From JBAYNS01 sp041678625 (lineage in GTDB: Bacteria > Patescibacteriota > Gracilibacteria > Peribacterales > Peribacteraceae), in contig JBAYNS010000070.1 of the NCBI GenBank assembly GCA_041678625.1, positions 1 through 6,514 on the forward strand: 6,514 nt of DNA. Direction: 5' to 3'. Positions 1 to 4,578 of this stretch are shown here, piece by piece. Made by a program: the position numbers and the translations under genes. Below the pieces are notes generated by a model. That model was not told the DNA's origin. It made no database searches and was given only the letters and a program-made list of their open reading frames with translations. Numbering within the stretch: the stretch's first letter is position 1; every line of letters begins with the position of its first letter.

Positions 1-141
1 AAGCTTCTCGGGGTCGAGCTGCTCTACTTGCTGCGTTACCTGCGTCAAATCCTGATTTTGCACGCCTGCATCCAGCTGCTGCCACTCCGCTTCCGGAACA
101 ACAGATCGCTCTCCTGTCTGCTTTGGTACAGAGGAATTCAT
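1..141 (-). CDS. N-terminus of an unrecognised protein, partial
   Basis: An open frame of 47 codons starts at ATG 141-139 and runs off the left edge without a stop. The visible residues are polar and rich in Gln, Glu, Asp and Val, beginning MNSSVPKQTGERSVV and ending QVEQLDPEKL, with no signal peptide or membrane segment. I recognise no family. It lies 44 bases downstream of the pyruvyl transferase gene on the same strand, so it may be the next gene of that operon. The start is uncertain. A GGAG sits only two bases before the ATG, which is too close for normal ribosome binding. An in-frame TTG at 177-175 would add 12 residues. A stop in frame further upstream limits the extension. The frame could be fortuitous, but its position, strand and lack of stops argue that it is real. 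Confidence 0.5.
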   Translation of the reverse strand, partial: MNSSVPKQTGERSVVPEAEWQQLDAGVQNQDLTQVTQQVEQLDPEKL

Positions 142-185
142 GGCTCCATCATAGGCGGAGCACTTCTTCCGGCGCAATGGGTGGT

Positions 186-1127
186 TTATACATCATTCAT
201 GAGGATTGAGCGCAAGGCGCTCTCCCCCGCTATCACGCGCTCTTCCAGAACATGCTTATCTTCACGCAGGAGTTCCGCAAGCTTATCGCCCTTCGCCTGC
301 GGTATGGTCTGCCATTCCTTTTGAAGAGCCAGAGCAGCGAGCGCACCATGGTAACGCTGTGTGAGAACCAGAGCAGAAACAGCAACCTCCTGACACAGAG
401 TATCCAGAGTACGTACTGGAACGATCGTGGCACCACCGCAAGCAGAAGCAAGCTCTCTGCACACAGCTTGCTCTGCCTCTGCATCCGGCTGAAGCGAGAG
501 AATGCGCACTTCCTGCCATGGGCGCTCTTGGGCAAGATTCCGTGCCCGATCCTGGAAGGATGCGGAAGAATTCATTCGTGGTATTATGATGAGTATATTT
601 TTTGTACTTATATCTAGGTTTTGCTTTTTAATAAAAGAAAATATCGGATCAAATGATAGTACTACTTTTGTGTTCAAACCCCATGATTGAACACGGGCAT
701 ACGATGCAGTATCCCGCACAGTTAAAAGTGCTGCACGGCGGACAGCCCACCGTGTACACCATTCCCCCACCCTGTTTTTAAAAGGTCCGATCCCCTGGAA
801 CGCCAAAACAACACGCTTGCGAAACAGCCAGAATATCAGCGCATGCCACCACCAGAGTATGCACGCATAGAACGACTCAGTATCCGTAAAGAGTGATCCT
901 CCACCAAAAACCACAACATCCGCCTGATAGAGCGCCTGTAGAGTTTTCCACCACGGGCAAAAGAAAGACCGTATGCCACAAGGGAGATGGGGTACATCGC
1001 GATCACTCTTGGGTTGCGCTGTTGTAACACACCATTGAACATCAGGGAATGTTGTTAAAAAATACGCACGAAGTGCTTCATCCCCAAGATTCGCTTTGCC
1101 ATAACTACCAACGAGGAGTGCCCGCAT
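186..1127 (-). CDS. csaB: Polysaccharide pyruvyl transferase, CsaB type
   Basis: This 313-residue protein matches the polysaccharide pyruvyl transferase family (PF04230). The family moves pyruvate from phosphoenolpyruvate onto a sugar of a cell-wall or exported polysaccharide. CsaB itself pyruvylates the secondary cell-wall polymer that binds S-layer SLH domains. Visible landmarks are an N-terminal glycine-rich loop GSYGKANLGDEA (residues 7-18), VVVFGGGSLFTD (71-82), FQGIGP (110-115), TVRDTAS (136-142), FDPIF (159-163) and a C-terminal TQRYHGALAA (256-265) that supplies the conserved Arg and His. A very hydrophobic, Trp-rich stretch (residues 88-102) follows the GGGS loop, as in relatives; I read it as buried helix rather than a signal. 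The length is slightly short for CsaB (usually about 330-380). The start is ATG preceded by AGAGGGGG. It follows rplS by 24 bases, which suggests cotranscription. The sugar substrate cannot be read from sequence, and other pyruvyl transferases of this family are possible. Confidence 0.87.
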   Translation of the reverse strand: MRALLVGSYGKANLGDEALRAYFLTTFPDVQWCVTTAQPKSDRDVPHLPCGIRSFFCPWWKTLQALYQADVVVFGGGSLFTDTESFYACILWWWHALIFWLFRKRVVLAFQGIGPFKNRVGEWCTRWAVRRAALLTVRDTASYARVQSWGLNTKVVLSFDPIFSFIKKQNLDISTKNILIIIPRMNSSASFQDRARNLAQERPWQEVRILSLQPDAEAEQAVCRELASACGGATIVPVRTLDTLCQEVAVSALVLTQRYHGALAALALQKEWQTIPQAKGDKLAELLREDKHVLEERVIAGESALRSILMNDV

Positions 1128-1139
1128 GCAAATATCATA

Positions 1140-1147
1140 CCCCCTCT
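1140..1147 (-). promoter_or_regulatory. Shine-Dalgarno site of the csaB-like gene
   Basis: On the minus strand AGAGGGGG stands 12 bases before the ATG at 1127 and inside the 24-base gap after the rplS stop. The spacing is long, but this is the only clear purine-rich ribosome-binding site among the start codons visible here. It supports ATG 1127 rather than the out-of-frame ATG three bases after the GGGGG run. Confidence 0.5.
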
Positions 1148-1151
1148 TTGT

Positions 1152-1670
1152 TTAGACTGTCTCCTTCTTCTCTTCCTCTCCTTGTGTTTGTGCCAGAGCA
1201 TCCGCCGTGCTTTCCTCGGTATCCTGTGTATCTGCGCTCTGCTGCTCTTCTGCAACATTGTCATCTTCCTGTTCCGCAACAGGCTCCTGATGTGCTGCAA
1301 TCGCAAATTCGTCTGCAGTAGTAAAACGTTCAGCCAGACGCGCCCCCTTTCCGCGACGACCACGCAGGAAGAAGAGTTTGCTGCGACGTATCTTGGCCAC
1401 CTTTTTCACATCAATTTTCTCAATAGTCGGAGATGCTAGACAGAACACACGCTCTACACCAATCCCAGATGCAATACGGCGCACCGTAAATGTCCTATCT
1501 GTAGGAGATTGTCCTTTGTGCTGAGCAATAACCAATCCCTCGAACATCTGAATACGCTCCTTGCCCCCCTCATGAATGCGCTCGTGTACACGCACAGTGT
1601 ACCCCGGCCGGATTTCCGGTCGGGCCCGCTTGATCGTAGAAGCCGCATGTTCGCGCAAGAAATGCAACAT
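1152..1670 (-). CDS. rplS: Large-subunit ribosomal protein L19 (bL19) with acidic C-terminal tail
   Basis: bL19 sits at the 30S-50S interface of the ribosome. Residues 1-117 carry the whole family core: RPGYTVRVHERIHEGGKERI (21-40), the QMFEGLVIA strand (41-49), FTVRRIASGIGVERVF (61-76), the SPTIEKIDVKK segment (80-90) and the basic SKLFFLRGRRGKGARLAER end (97-115). A typical bL19 stops there, at about 115 residues. This one continues for about 55 more, and residues 129-172 hold 16 Asp/Glu against two Lys, with many Gln, Ala and Thr, so they are probably disordered. The ATG at 1670 is the only reasonable start because an in-frame TAG lies 18-16 bases before it. No Shine-Dalgarno sequence precedes it. 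The gene lies 86 bases after the winged-helix gene and 24 bases before the csaB-like gene. Confidence 0.97.
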   Translation of the reverse strand: MLHFLREHAASTIKRARPEIRPGYTVRVHERIHEGGKERIQMFEGLVIAQHKGQSPTDRTFTVRRIASGIGVERVFCLASPTIEKIDVKKVAKIRRSKLFFLRGRRGKGARLAERFTTADEFAIAAHQEPVAEQEDDNVAEEQQSADTQDTEESTADALAQTQGEEEKKETV

Positions 1671-1756
1671 AGAAGCCGCGCTAGGCTACCGACTGCCTGG
1701 GCCTCTGTAAAGAGAAAAACCCTCTAACCTCGTAAAAGTGAACAAGGTGTAGAAAG
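1671..1756 (-). other. rplS upstream region with alternative small hairpins
   Basis: This 86-base gap lies between the winged-helix gene and rplS. In the RNA sense it contains AGAG (1725-1722), CTCT (1714-1711) and AGAG (1706-1703), where the middle block can pair with either neighbour. Nearer the start codon, AGGC (1698-1695) can pair with GCCT (1686-1683), or AGCC (1687-1684) with GGCT (1677-1674); these two also exclude each other. The stems are only 4 bp. I see no convincing -35/-10 pair, no terminator and no Shine-Dalgarno. The region could be an autoregulatory leader of L19 or just a spacer. Confidence 0.3.
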
Positions 1757-2341
1757 TTATTTCTGCGCTTCCTCAATCTGTCGCTGGATGAGGTTGAGGA
1801 CAATCAGATGTCGTGGATCGTTCAGAATCGCCGTAATAAAACGATCACGCAGGCTCAGGCGATAGAGGAAATCCCCCTGAGAGAAAATAGAGTACTTCAC
1901 GTTCTTCAAACTAGGATCCTGTACCAGAAGCGCCTCGAGCATTTCCTTCTTCACATCACCCACCACCAGAAGATCCACCTTACTCTCTGTACCCACAAAA
2001 TTTCCGGCCAGCAACACCAGATCAACGGCCGGGAGCTTTTTGAGGCTGGCTACAATAGGGCTATCTGCCTGGATTTCTTTTGCAAAGATGTTTTTGAGCT
2101 CCGGATAGAGCGTGAACTCCGGATCAACGCGGTAGTACTTCTTACGATTGCGGTGGCGCGCCTTTACAAGCCCGATACGACGTAAGTTCTCCAACTCGCG
2201 GCGAATGGAATTGATCTGTTCATGCAGAAGCCGCGTGAGCTCGCGAATGTAATACTCATCCTCCGGATGGAGGAGGAAGGTGGAGAGCAATTTCACTCTC
2301 GTCTGGGAGCTAAATAGTGCTTTGAGGATGACCGAAGACAT
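1757..2341 (-). CDS. Winged-helix DNA-binding protein with degenerate nucleotidyltransferase-like domain
   Basis: This 194-residue protein is probably a transcription regulator. Residues 1-75 read as a winged helix of the ArsR/MarR kind: a first helix pair (ALFSSQTRVKLLSTFLLHP, 8-26), the helix-turn-helix YYIRELTRLLHEQINSIRRE (30-49) with its recognition helix, then LENLRRIGLV (50-59) and a basic wing KARHRNRKKYYRV (60-72). Residues 105-130 resemble the core of a Pol-beta-type (MNT) nucleotidyltransferase domain, LLAGNFVGTESKVDLLVVGD. The usual GS is GN (113-114), and the first Asp of the SDID motif is Lys121, with only Asp123 kept, so catalysis is unlikely. The C-terminus (150-194) is mixed and ends in a charged helix. 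The gene is transcribed divergently from the membrane-protein gene, so control of itself and that neighbour is a reasonable inference. No Shine-Dalgarno precedes the ATG. Family recognition is from memory of the motifs, and the ligand is unknown. Confidence 0.75.
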   Translation of the reverse strand: MSSVILKALFSSQTRVKLLSTFLLHPEDEYYIRELTRLLHEQINSIRRELENLRRIGLVKARHRNRKKYYRVDPEFTLYPELKNIFAKEIQADSPIVASLKKLPAVDLVLLAGNFVGTESKVDLLVVGDVKKEMLEALLVQDPSLKNVKYSIFSQGDFLYRLSLRDRFITAILNDPRHLIVLNLIQRQIEEAQK

Positions 2342-2359
2342 GTCCGAGGGGAAGAAGCA

Positions 2360-2371
2360 TGAACGTGTTCA
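2360..2371. repeat. Palindrome TGAACGTGTTCA, possible operator
   Basis: The arms TGAAC and GTTCA are perfect inverted repeats around GT. The site lies 19-30 bases upstream of the winged-helix start codon, where a bound protein could block transcription. It shares the TGAAC/GTTC half-site with the palindrome at 2617-2628, though the two sites order the halves differently. Operator function is an inference. Confidence 0.35.
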
Positions 2372-2381
2372 CAAACTGTAC

Positions 2382-2390
2382 TCATGAACA
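2382..2390. repeat. Half-site TCATGAACA, copy of the core at 2620-2628
   Basis: These nine bases are identical to 2620-2628, which is most of the palindrome over the -35 box of the divergent promoter. The copy lies 41-49 bases upstream of the winged-helix ATG. A chance match of nine bases within 310 is possible but not common, and the position suits regulator binding. Confidence 0.35.
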
Positions 2391-2422
2391 GATAGAAAGT
2401 GCAAGAAAAGTGATCAATTAAA

Positions 2423-2445
2423 TGTACAATTATTTTATTCTACTT
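2423..2445 (+). repeat. Imperfect direct repeat, copy 1
   Basis: This 23-base unit starts TGTACAATT and ends ACTT. It matches 2502-2524 at 19 of 23 positions without gaps, with the first nine bases identical. It contains TACAAT, the same hexamer used as the -10 box at 2639. Both copies lie in AT-rich DNA, which raises the chance level of such matches. They could be duplicated protein-binding sites or relics of a promoter duplication. Confidence 0.45.
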
Positions 2446-2466
2446 TAATGGCTATATAACAACCAA
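2437..2466 (-). promoter_or_regulatory. Candidate promoter for the winged-helix gene
   Basis: On the minus strand TTGGTT (2466-2461) is followed after 18 bases by TAGAAT (2442-2437), which matches the -10 consensus at five of six positions. Transcription would start near 2430 and give a leader of about 90 bases that carries both the half-site and the palindrome before the ATG at 2341. A weaker alternative is TTGATC (2417-2412) with TATCTG 17 bases on. Neither is strong. Confidence 0.27.
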
Positions 2467-2501
2467 AAGTATGATAAATACACCTAAATAAGAGCTTACA
2501 G

Positions 2502-2524
2502 TGTACAATTTTTATACTCAACTT
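2502..2524 (+). repeat. Imperfect direct repeat, copy 2
   Basis: This is the second copy of the 23-base unit at 2423-2445, displaced by 79 bases. It again begins TGTACAATT and includes TACAAT at 2504-2509, but has no acceptable -35 box 16-18 bases upstream, so it is unlikely to be a promoter itself on the plus strand. Confidence 0.45.
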
Positions 2525-2542
2525 AGAACACCTTTTGTGCTC

Positions 2543-2551
2543 TGGTATATT
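2543..2551 (+). promoter_or_regulatory. Candidate extended -10 element TGGTATATT (distal promoter)
   Basis: TGG immediately followed by TATATT fits the extended -10 pattern TGn plus hexamer. The -35 position 17 bases upstream holds only TTAGAA, a poor match. If active, it would start RNA near 2558 and produce a leader of about 94 bases containing the hairpin at 2569-2610, in contrast with the leaderless product of the proximal promoter. Confidence 0.25.
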
Positions 2552-2568
2552 TTCCAGCGCTTACGCGG

Positions 2569-2610
2569 TTTACAGGAAGACCTGCGGTGTACCCCTGTCT
2601 CTTCTGTAAA
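2569..2610 (+). repeat. Bulged hairpin upstream of the membrane-protein promoter
   Basis: TTTACAG (2569-2575) pairs perfectly with CTGTAAA (2604-2610). After a single bulged G at 2576, AAGA (2577-2580) continues the stem with TCTT (2600-2603). The loop is 19 bases. The hairpin ends five bases before the -35 box at 2616. No T-run follows, so it is not a standard intrinsic terminator. It could act as DNA (cruciform or operator) or as RNA in a transcript from the distal promoter. Confidence 0.45.
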
Positions 2611-2615
2611 GAAGA

Positions 2616-2644
2616 TTGTTCATGAACACAAAATCTGCTACAAT
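2616..2644 (+). promoter_or_regulatory. Promoter of the membrane-protein gene, predicted leaderless
   Basis: TTGTTC (2616-2621) and TACAAT (2639-2644) are separated by exactly 17 bases. The -10 matches consensus at five of six positions, the -35 at three of six. The usual start point, seven bases after the hexamer, is 2651, and the ATG of the next gene is at 2652. There is no Shine-Dalgarno sequence before that ATG, which agrees with a leaderless mRNA. Confidence 0.58.
2617..2628. repeat. Perfect palindrome TGTTCATGAACA over the -35 box, possible operator
   Basis: This 12-base sequence equals its own reverse complement. It overlaps five bases of the -35 hexamer and runs into the spacer, a typical place for a repressor site. 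Nine of its bases recur at 2382-2390 near the start of the divergent regulator gene. The winged-helix protein is the obvious candidate binder, by inference from layout. Confidence 0.45.
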
Positions 2645-2651
2645 AACCTGA

Positions 2652-4520
2652 ATGGTTTCTGCCAAAAAAATAACACTCGCGGCTCTTGCAGCTACCGTCC
2701 TTGCAGGACTTGTACACTTTGAAGGAGTAGAAAGTCTGGTGTCTGGAGTTGCCTATGCTGCAGATAATCCTCCTGATCAGACCTTTAATGACATTTTCCT
2801 GTTCATGGGTGTCCTCTTAAGCGGTATTCACTACGTGCTCTATTTTGTCATCCGCCTGTTGGAAGTTTTGCTTGATCCTTATTCATTCGTCGATATCTTC
2901 TTCAATGTAAAAACTGGCTATAACCCCCTTCTGGAGATATGGCAGATCAGCCGTGACATCATGAATATTATTTTTGTCTTCATGCTCATTGCCGGAGCAG
3001 TTCTGACCATTGTTCTCCCCAATAAGAAGAATCTCGCCGTAGACTACATCCCCAAATTTATTCTGGCTGTCATACTCGTAAACTTCTCATGGTTCTTCCC
3101 GCGGGTTATTATCGATGTCGCTAATGTACTTACTGCCACTGTATATTCTCTTCCTAGTGCCGTTGGCAGCAAATGTGAGTATCTGAAGAGCAACGGGCTT
3201 GCGTACTCAACCGAGCCTTGCTTCATTTGGGAAGATGCTGAATTCAACGTCACTGCAGACAAGGCAGCAGAATTACAAGGTCAAAACTGGATCTGTCTAA
3301 ACAATAACGCAGTGTGTTTCAAAAAAGTGAATCTGAGCGATAAAGTAAACAGTGCACAGGGCATCATACTGGGTATGGTTTTTAGTCACGCACGCCTGGT
3401 AGATCTTATCACTCTGCCAAGACCACAGGTACCGGCTGGTGGCTTAGCTGGAGACCTAAATAACTTAGGAAATGCACCGCTGGGATCGCAGAACATGCAA
3501 CTGCTTCTCCGATCGATTATGCAGGCAATGTTCGCCGTGCTCCTTTCGATTGCACTCTTCTTCCCGCTTCTGGCAATGCTGGTAGCATTCACAATTCGTA
3601 TTCCCGTGCTATGGATCACTATCGCCTTTATGCCATTCATGTTCCTTGGATTTGTGATTGGCGACAAGATGGGTCAACTCAACACGATGGAGAAGATTTG
3701 GAAAACCTTTATTTCCGCGGCATTCCTGCCCTTTGTCACTGCCATCCCTATGGCAGCCGGCTACATTCTGCTCAATGCAGGAGCTAAAGCTTTTTCCAAC
3801 GCCAATTTTGCCAGCACCAACCCAGCCATTGCAGCACAGAGCGGAGTACAAAATCTGGGACTGAGCGGTCTCTATACATTCCTGGATCTTCTGTGGCTCA
3901 TTATGTGCCTTATGGTCATCTGGATGGGAACATTTACCATGCTCAAGACTGCCAAATTTGCAGAAGGCATGGTCAGCAAGATTCAGAGTTGGGGCCAGAA
4001 CTTCGGCAAGATGGTCGGCATGCTGCCGCTCATTACGCCGATCATTCCTGTGCCAGCCAGAGGCGGCGGCACGGTTGATGTCAGCGCTATGGGCTTGATG
4101 CAGGCAAGCAATCCACGACGCATTATGAGCGGCTGGAATGCACAGGCACAGCGTGAAGCAGGCAGCATCTTTGGAAGCGGAGGCGGGAGCGGAGGTGGCG
4201 GTAACAATGGTTCCGCGGATGCCGTCGCTCAGAGAATCGACGCAAGTCGTGATAGGAACACCATTCAGGCCAACTTCCGCAACGCATTCAAGACCGTGAA
4301 TGACATCGACATAGCACGTCTGAAAGATACTACCCAGCTCACCCCTGCTGACAAAAATAGTATTCGAGCACTGCGTGATCTTGCCTCAAGCCACGGACTC
4401 AATGAGAACGGTGTAGAAATACAAGCACTGCTGAAAAAACTCAATATGGATGCAGAGAACACCAAAATCTCCCAGCTGACTACAAATGAGATTGATGATC
4501 TTCTGAGAGCAGCAACATGA
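2652..4520 (+). CDS. VirB6/TrbL-like polytopic membrane protein with signal peptide
   Basis: This 622-residue protein begins with a likely signal peptide: basic start, hydrophobic core at residues 7-21, and AYA before AD at 36/37 for signal peptidase I. Membrane segments appear near residues 49-74, 103-122, 131-150, 151-167 (weaker), 287-314, 317-337, 353-378 and 406-430. The pattern AFTIRIPVLWITIAFMPFMF (312-331) is typical of VirB6/TrbL-type inner-membrane channel proteins, which form part of type IV secretion or DNA-transfer machines. A polar loop of about 120 residues between the two membrane blocks holds Cys175, 190, 215 and 222, possibly disulfide-bonded if it lies outside. After the last segment come a Pro/Gly hinge (461-473), a Gly/Ser linker (508-521) and a soluble, charged C-terminal region (522-622). 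No VirB4, VirD4 or pilin gene is in the window. ATG 2652 is chosen from the signal peptide and the adjacent promoter. The exact transport role is unknown. Confidence 0.7.
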   Translation: MVSAKKITLAALAATVLAGLVHFEGVESLVSGVAYAADNPPDQTFNDIFLFMGVLLSGIHYVLYFVIRLLEVLLDPYSFVDIFFNVKTGYNPLLEIWQISRDIMNIIFVFMLIAGAVLTIVLPNKKNLAVDYIPKFILAVILVNFSWFFPRVIIDVANVLTATVYSLPSAVGSKCEYLKSNGLAYSTEPCFIWEDAEFNVTADKAAELQGQNWICLNNNAVCFKKVNLSDKVNSAQGIILGMVFSHARLVDLITLPRPQVPAGGLAGDLNNLGNAPLGSQNMQLLLRSIMQAMFAVLLSIALFFPLLAMLVAFTIRIPVLWITIAFMPFMFLGFVIGDKMGQLNTMEKIWKTFISAAFLPFVTAIPMAAGYILLNAGAKAFSNANFASTNPAIAAQSGVQNLGLSGLYTFLDLLWLIMCLMVIWMGTFTMLKTAKFAEGMVSKIQSWGQNFGKMVGMLPLITPIIPVPARGGGTVDVSAMGLMQASNPRRIMSGWNAQAQREAGSIFGSGGGSGGGGNNGSADAVAQRIDASRDRNTIQANFRNAFKTVNDIDIARLKDTTQLTPADKNSIRALRDLASSHGLNENGVEIQALLKKLNMDAENTKISQLTTNEIDDLLRAAT

Positions 4521-4535
4521 ACGCAGAACAATATC

Positions 4536-4565
4536 TGTGACAGTAATCACACAGTCTCTTTGTGT
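4536..4565. other. Overlapping hairpins in the convergent gap
   Basis: Between the ends of the membrane-protein gene and infB, TGTGA (4536-4540) can pair with TCACA (4547-4551), or ACACAG (4549-4554) with TTGTGT (4560-4565, one G-T pair). The two share 4549-4551, so only one can form. Neither is followed by a run of T on either strand, so neither is a classical terminator, though this is the only place in the 58-base gap where one could be. Confidence 0.25.
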
Positions 4566-4578
4566 ATAAGAGCTCGCA

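Larger units (their letters stand above)
2342..2651. other. Divergent intergenic region, AT-rich, no gene seen
   Basis: These 310 bases separate the winged-helix gene (minus) from the membrane-protein gene (plus). The middle part (about 2400-2550) is much richer in A/T than the flanking genes. Only tiny open frames of up to eight codons start within it, and I see no tRNA or recognisable RNA family. It does hold promoters for both directions, two palindromes, a half-site, a direct repeat and a hairpin, each listed separately. Confidence 0.8.

Noticed and set aside
28..324. A 98-codon plus-strand frame near the left edge
   Set aside because: It overlaps the csaB-like gene and the partial gene on the other strand and reads as an arbitrary Arg/Ser/Leu-rich sequence.
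2360..2371. LexA (SOS) box reading of GAAC-GT-GTTC
   Set aside because: The Gram-positive LexA box has four bases between GAAC and GTTC, here there are two, and neither neighbouring gene is a DNA-damage gene.
2664..2676. A run of seven A after the fourth codon of the membrane-protein gene as a slippage or frameshift site
   Set aside because: The frame continues correctly into a good signal peptide, and no alternative frame gives a sensible product.
2501..2722. A 73-codon plus-strand frame across the promoter region
   Set aside because: It has no ribosome-binding site, covers the promoter, hairpin and start of the real gene in another frame, and resembles no protein I know.
4536..4551. TGTGA-N6-TCACA, identical to the classic CRP-binding consensus
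   Set aside because: It lies between two converging gene ends with no promoter beside it, and the inferred lineage is not expected to use CRP. A weak RNA hairpin or chance is more likely.
2652..4578. Alternative genetic code with TGA as glycine, as in Gracilibacteria
   Set aside because: Reading through the TGA at 4518 gives an unlikely extension running into infB, and glycines in all core proteins are encoded by GGN with no internal TGA.
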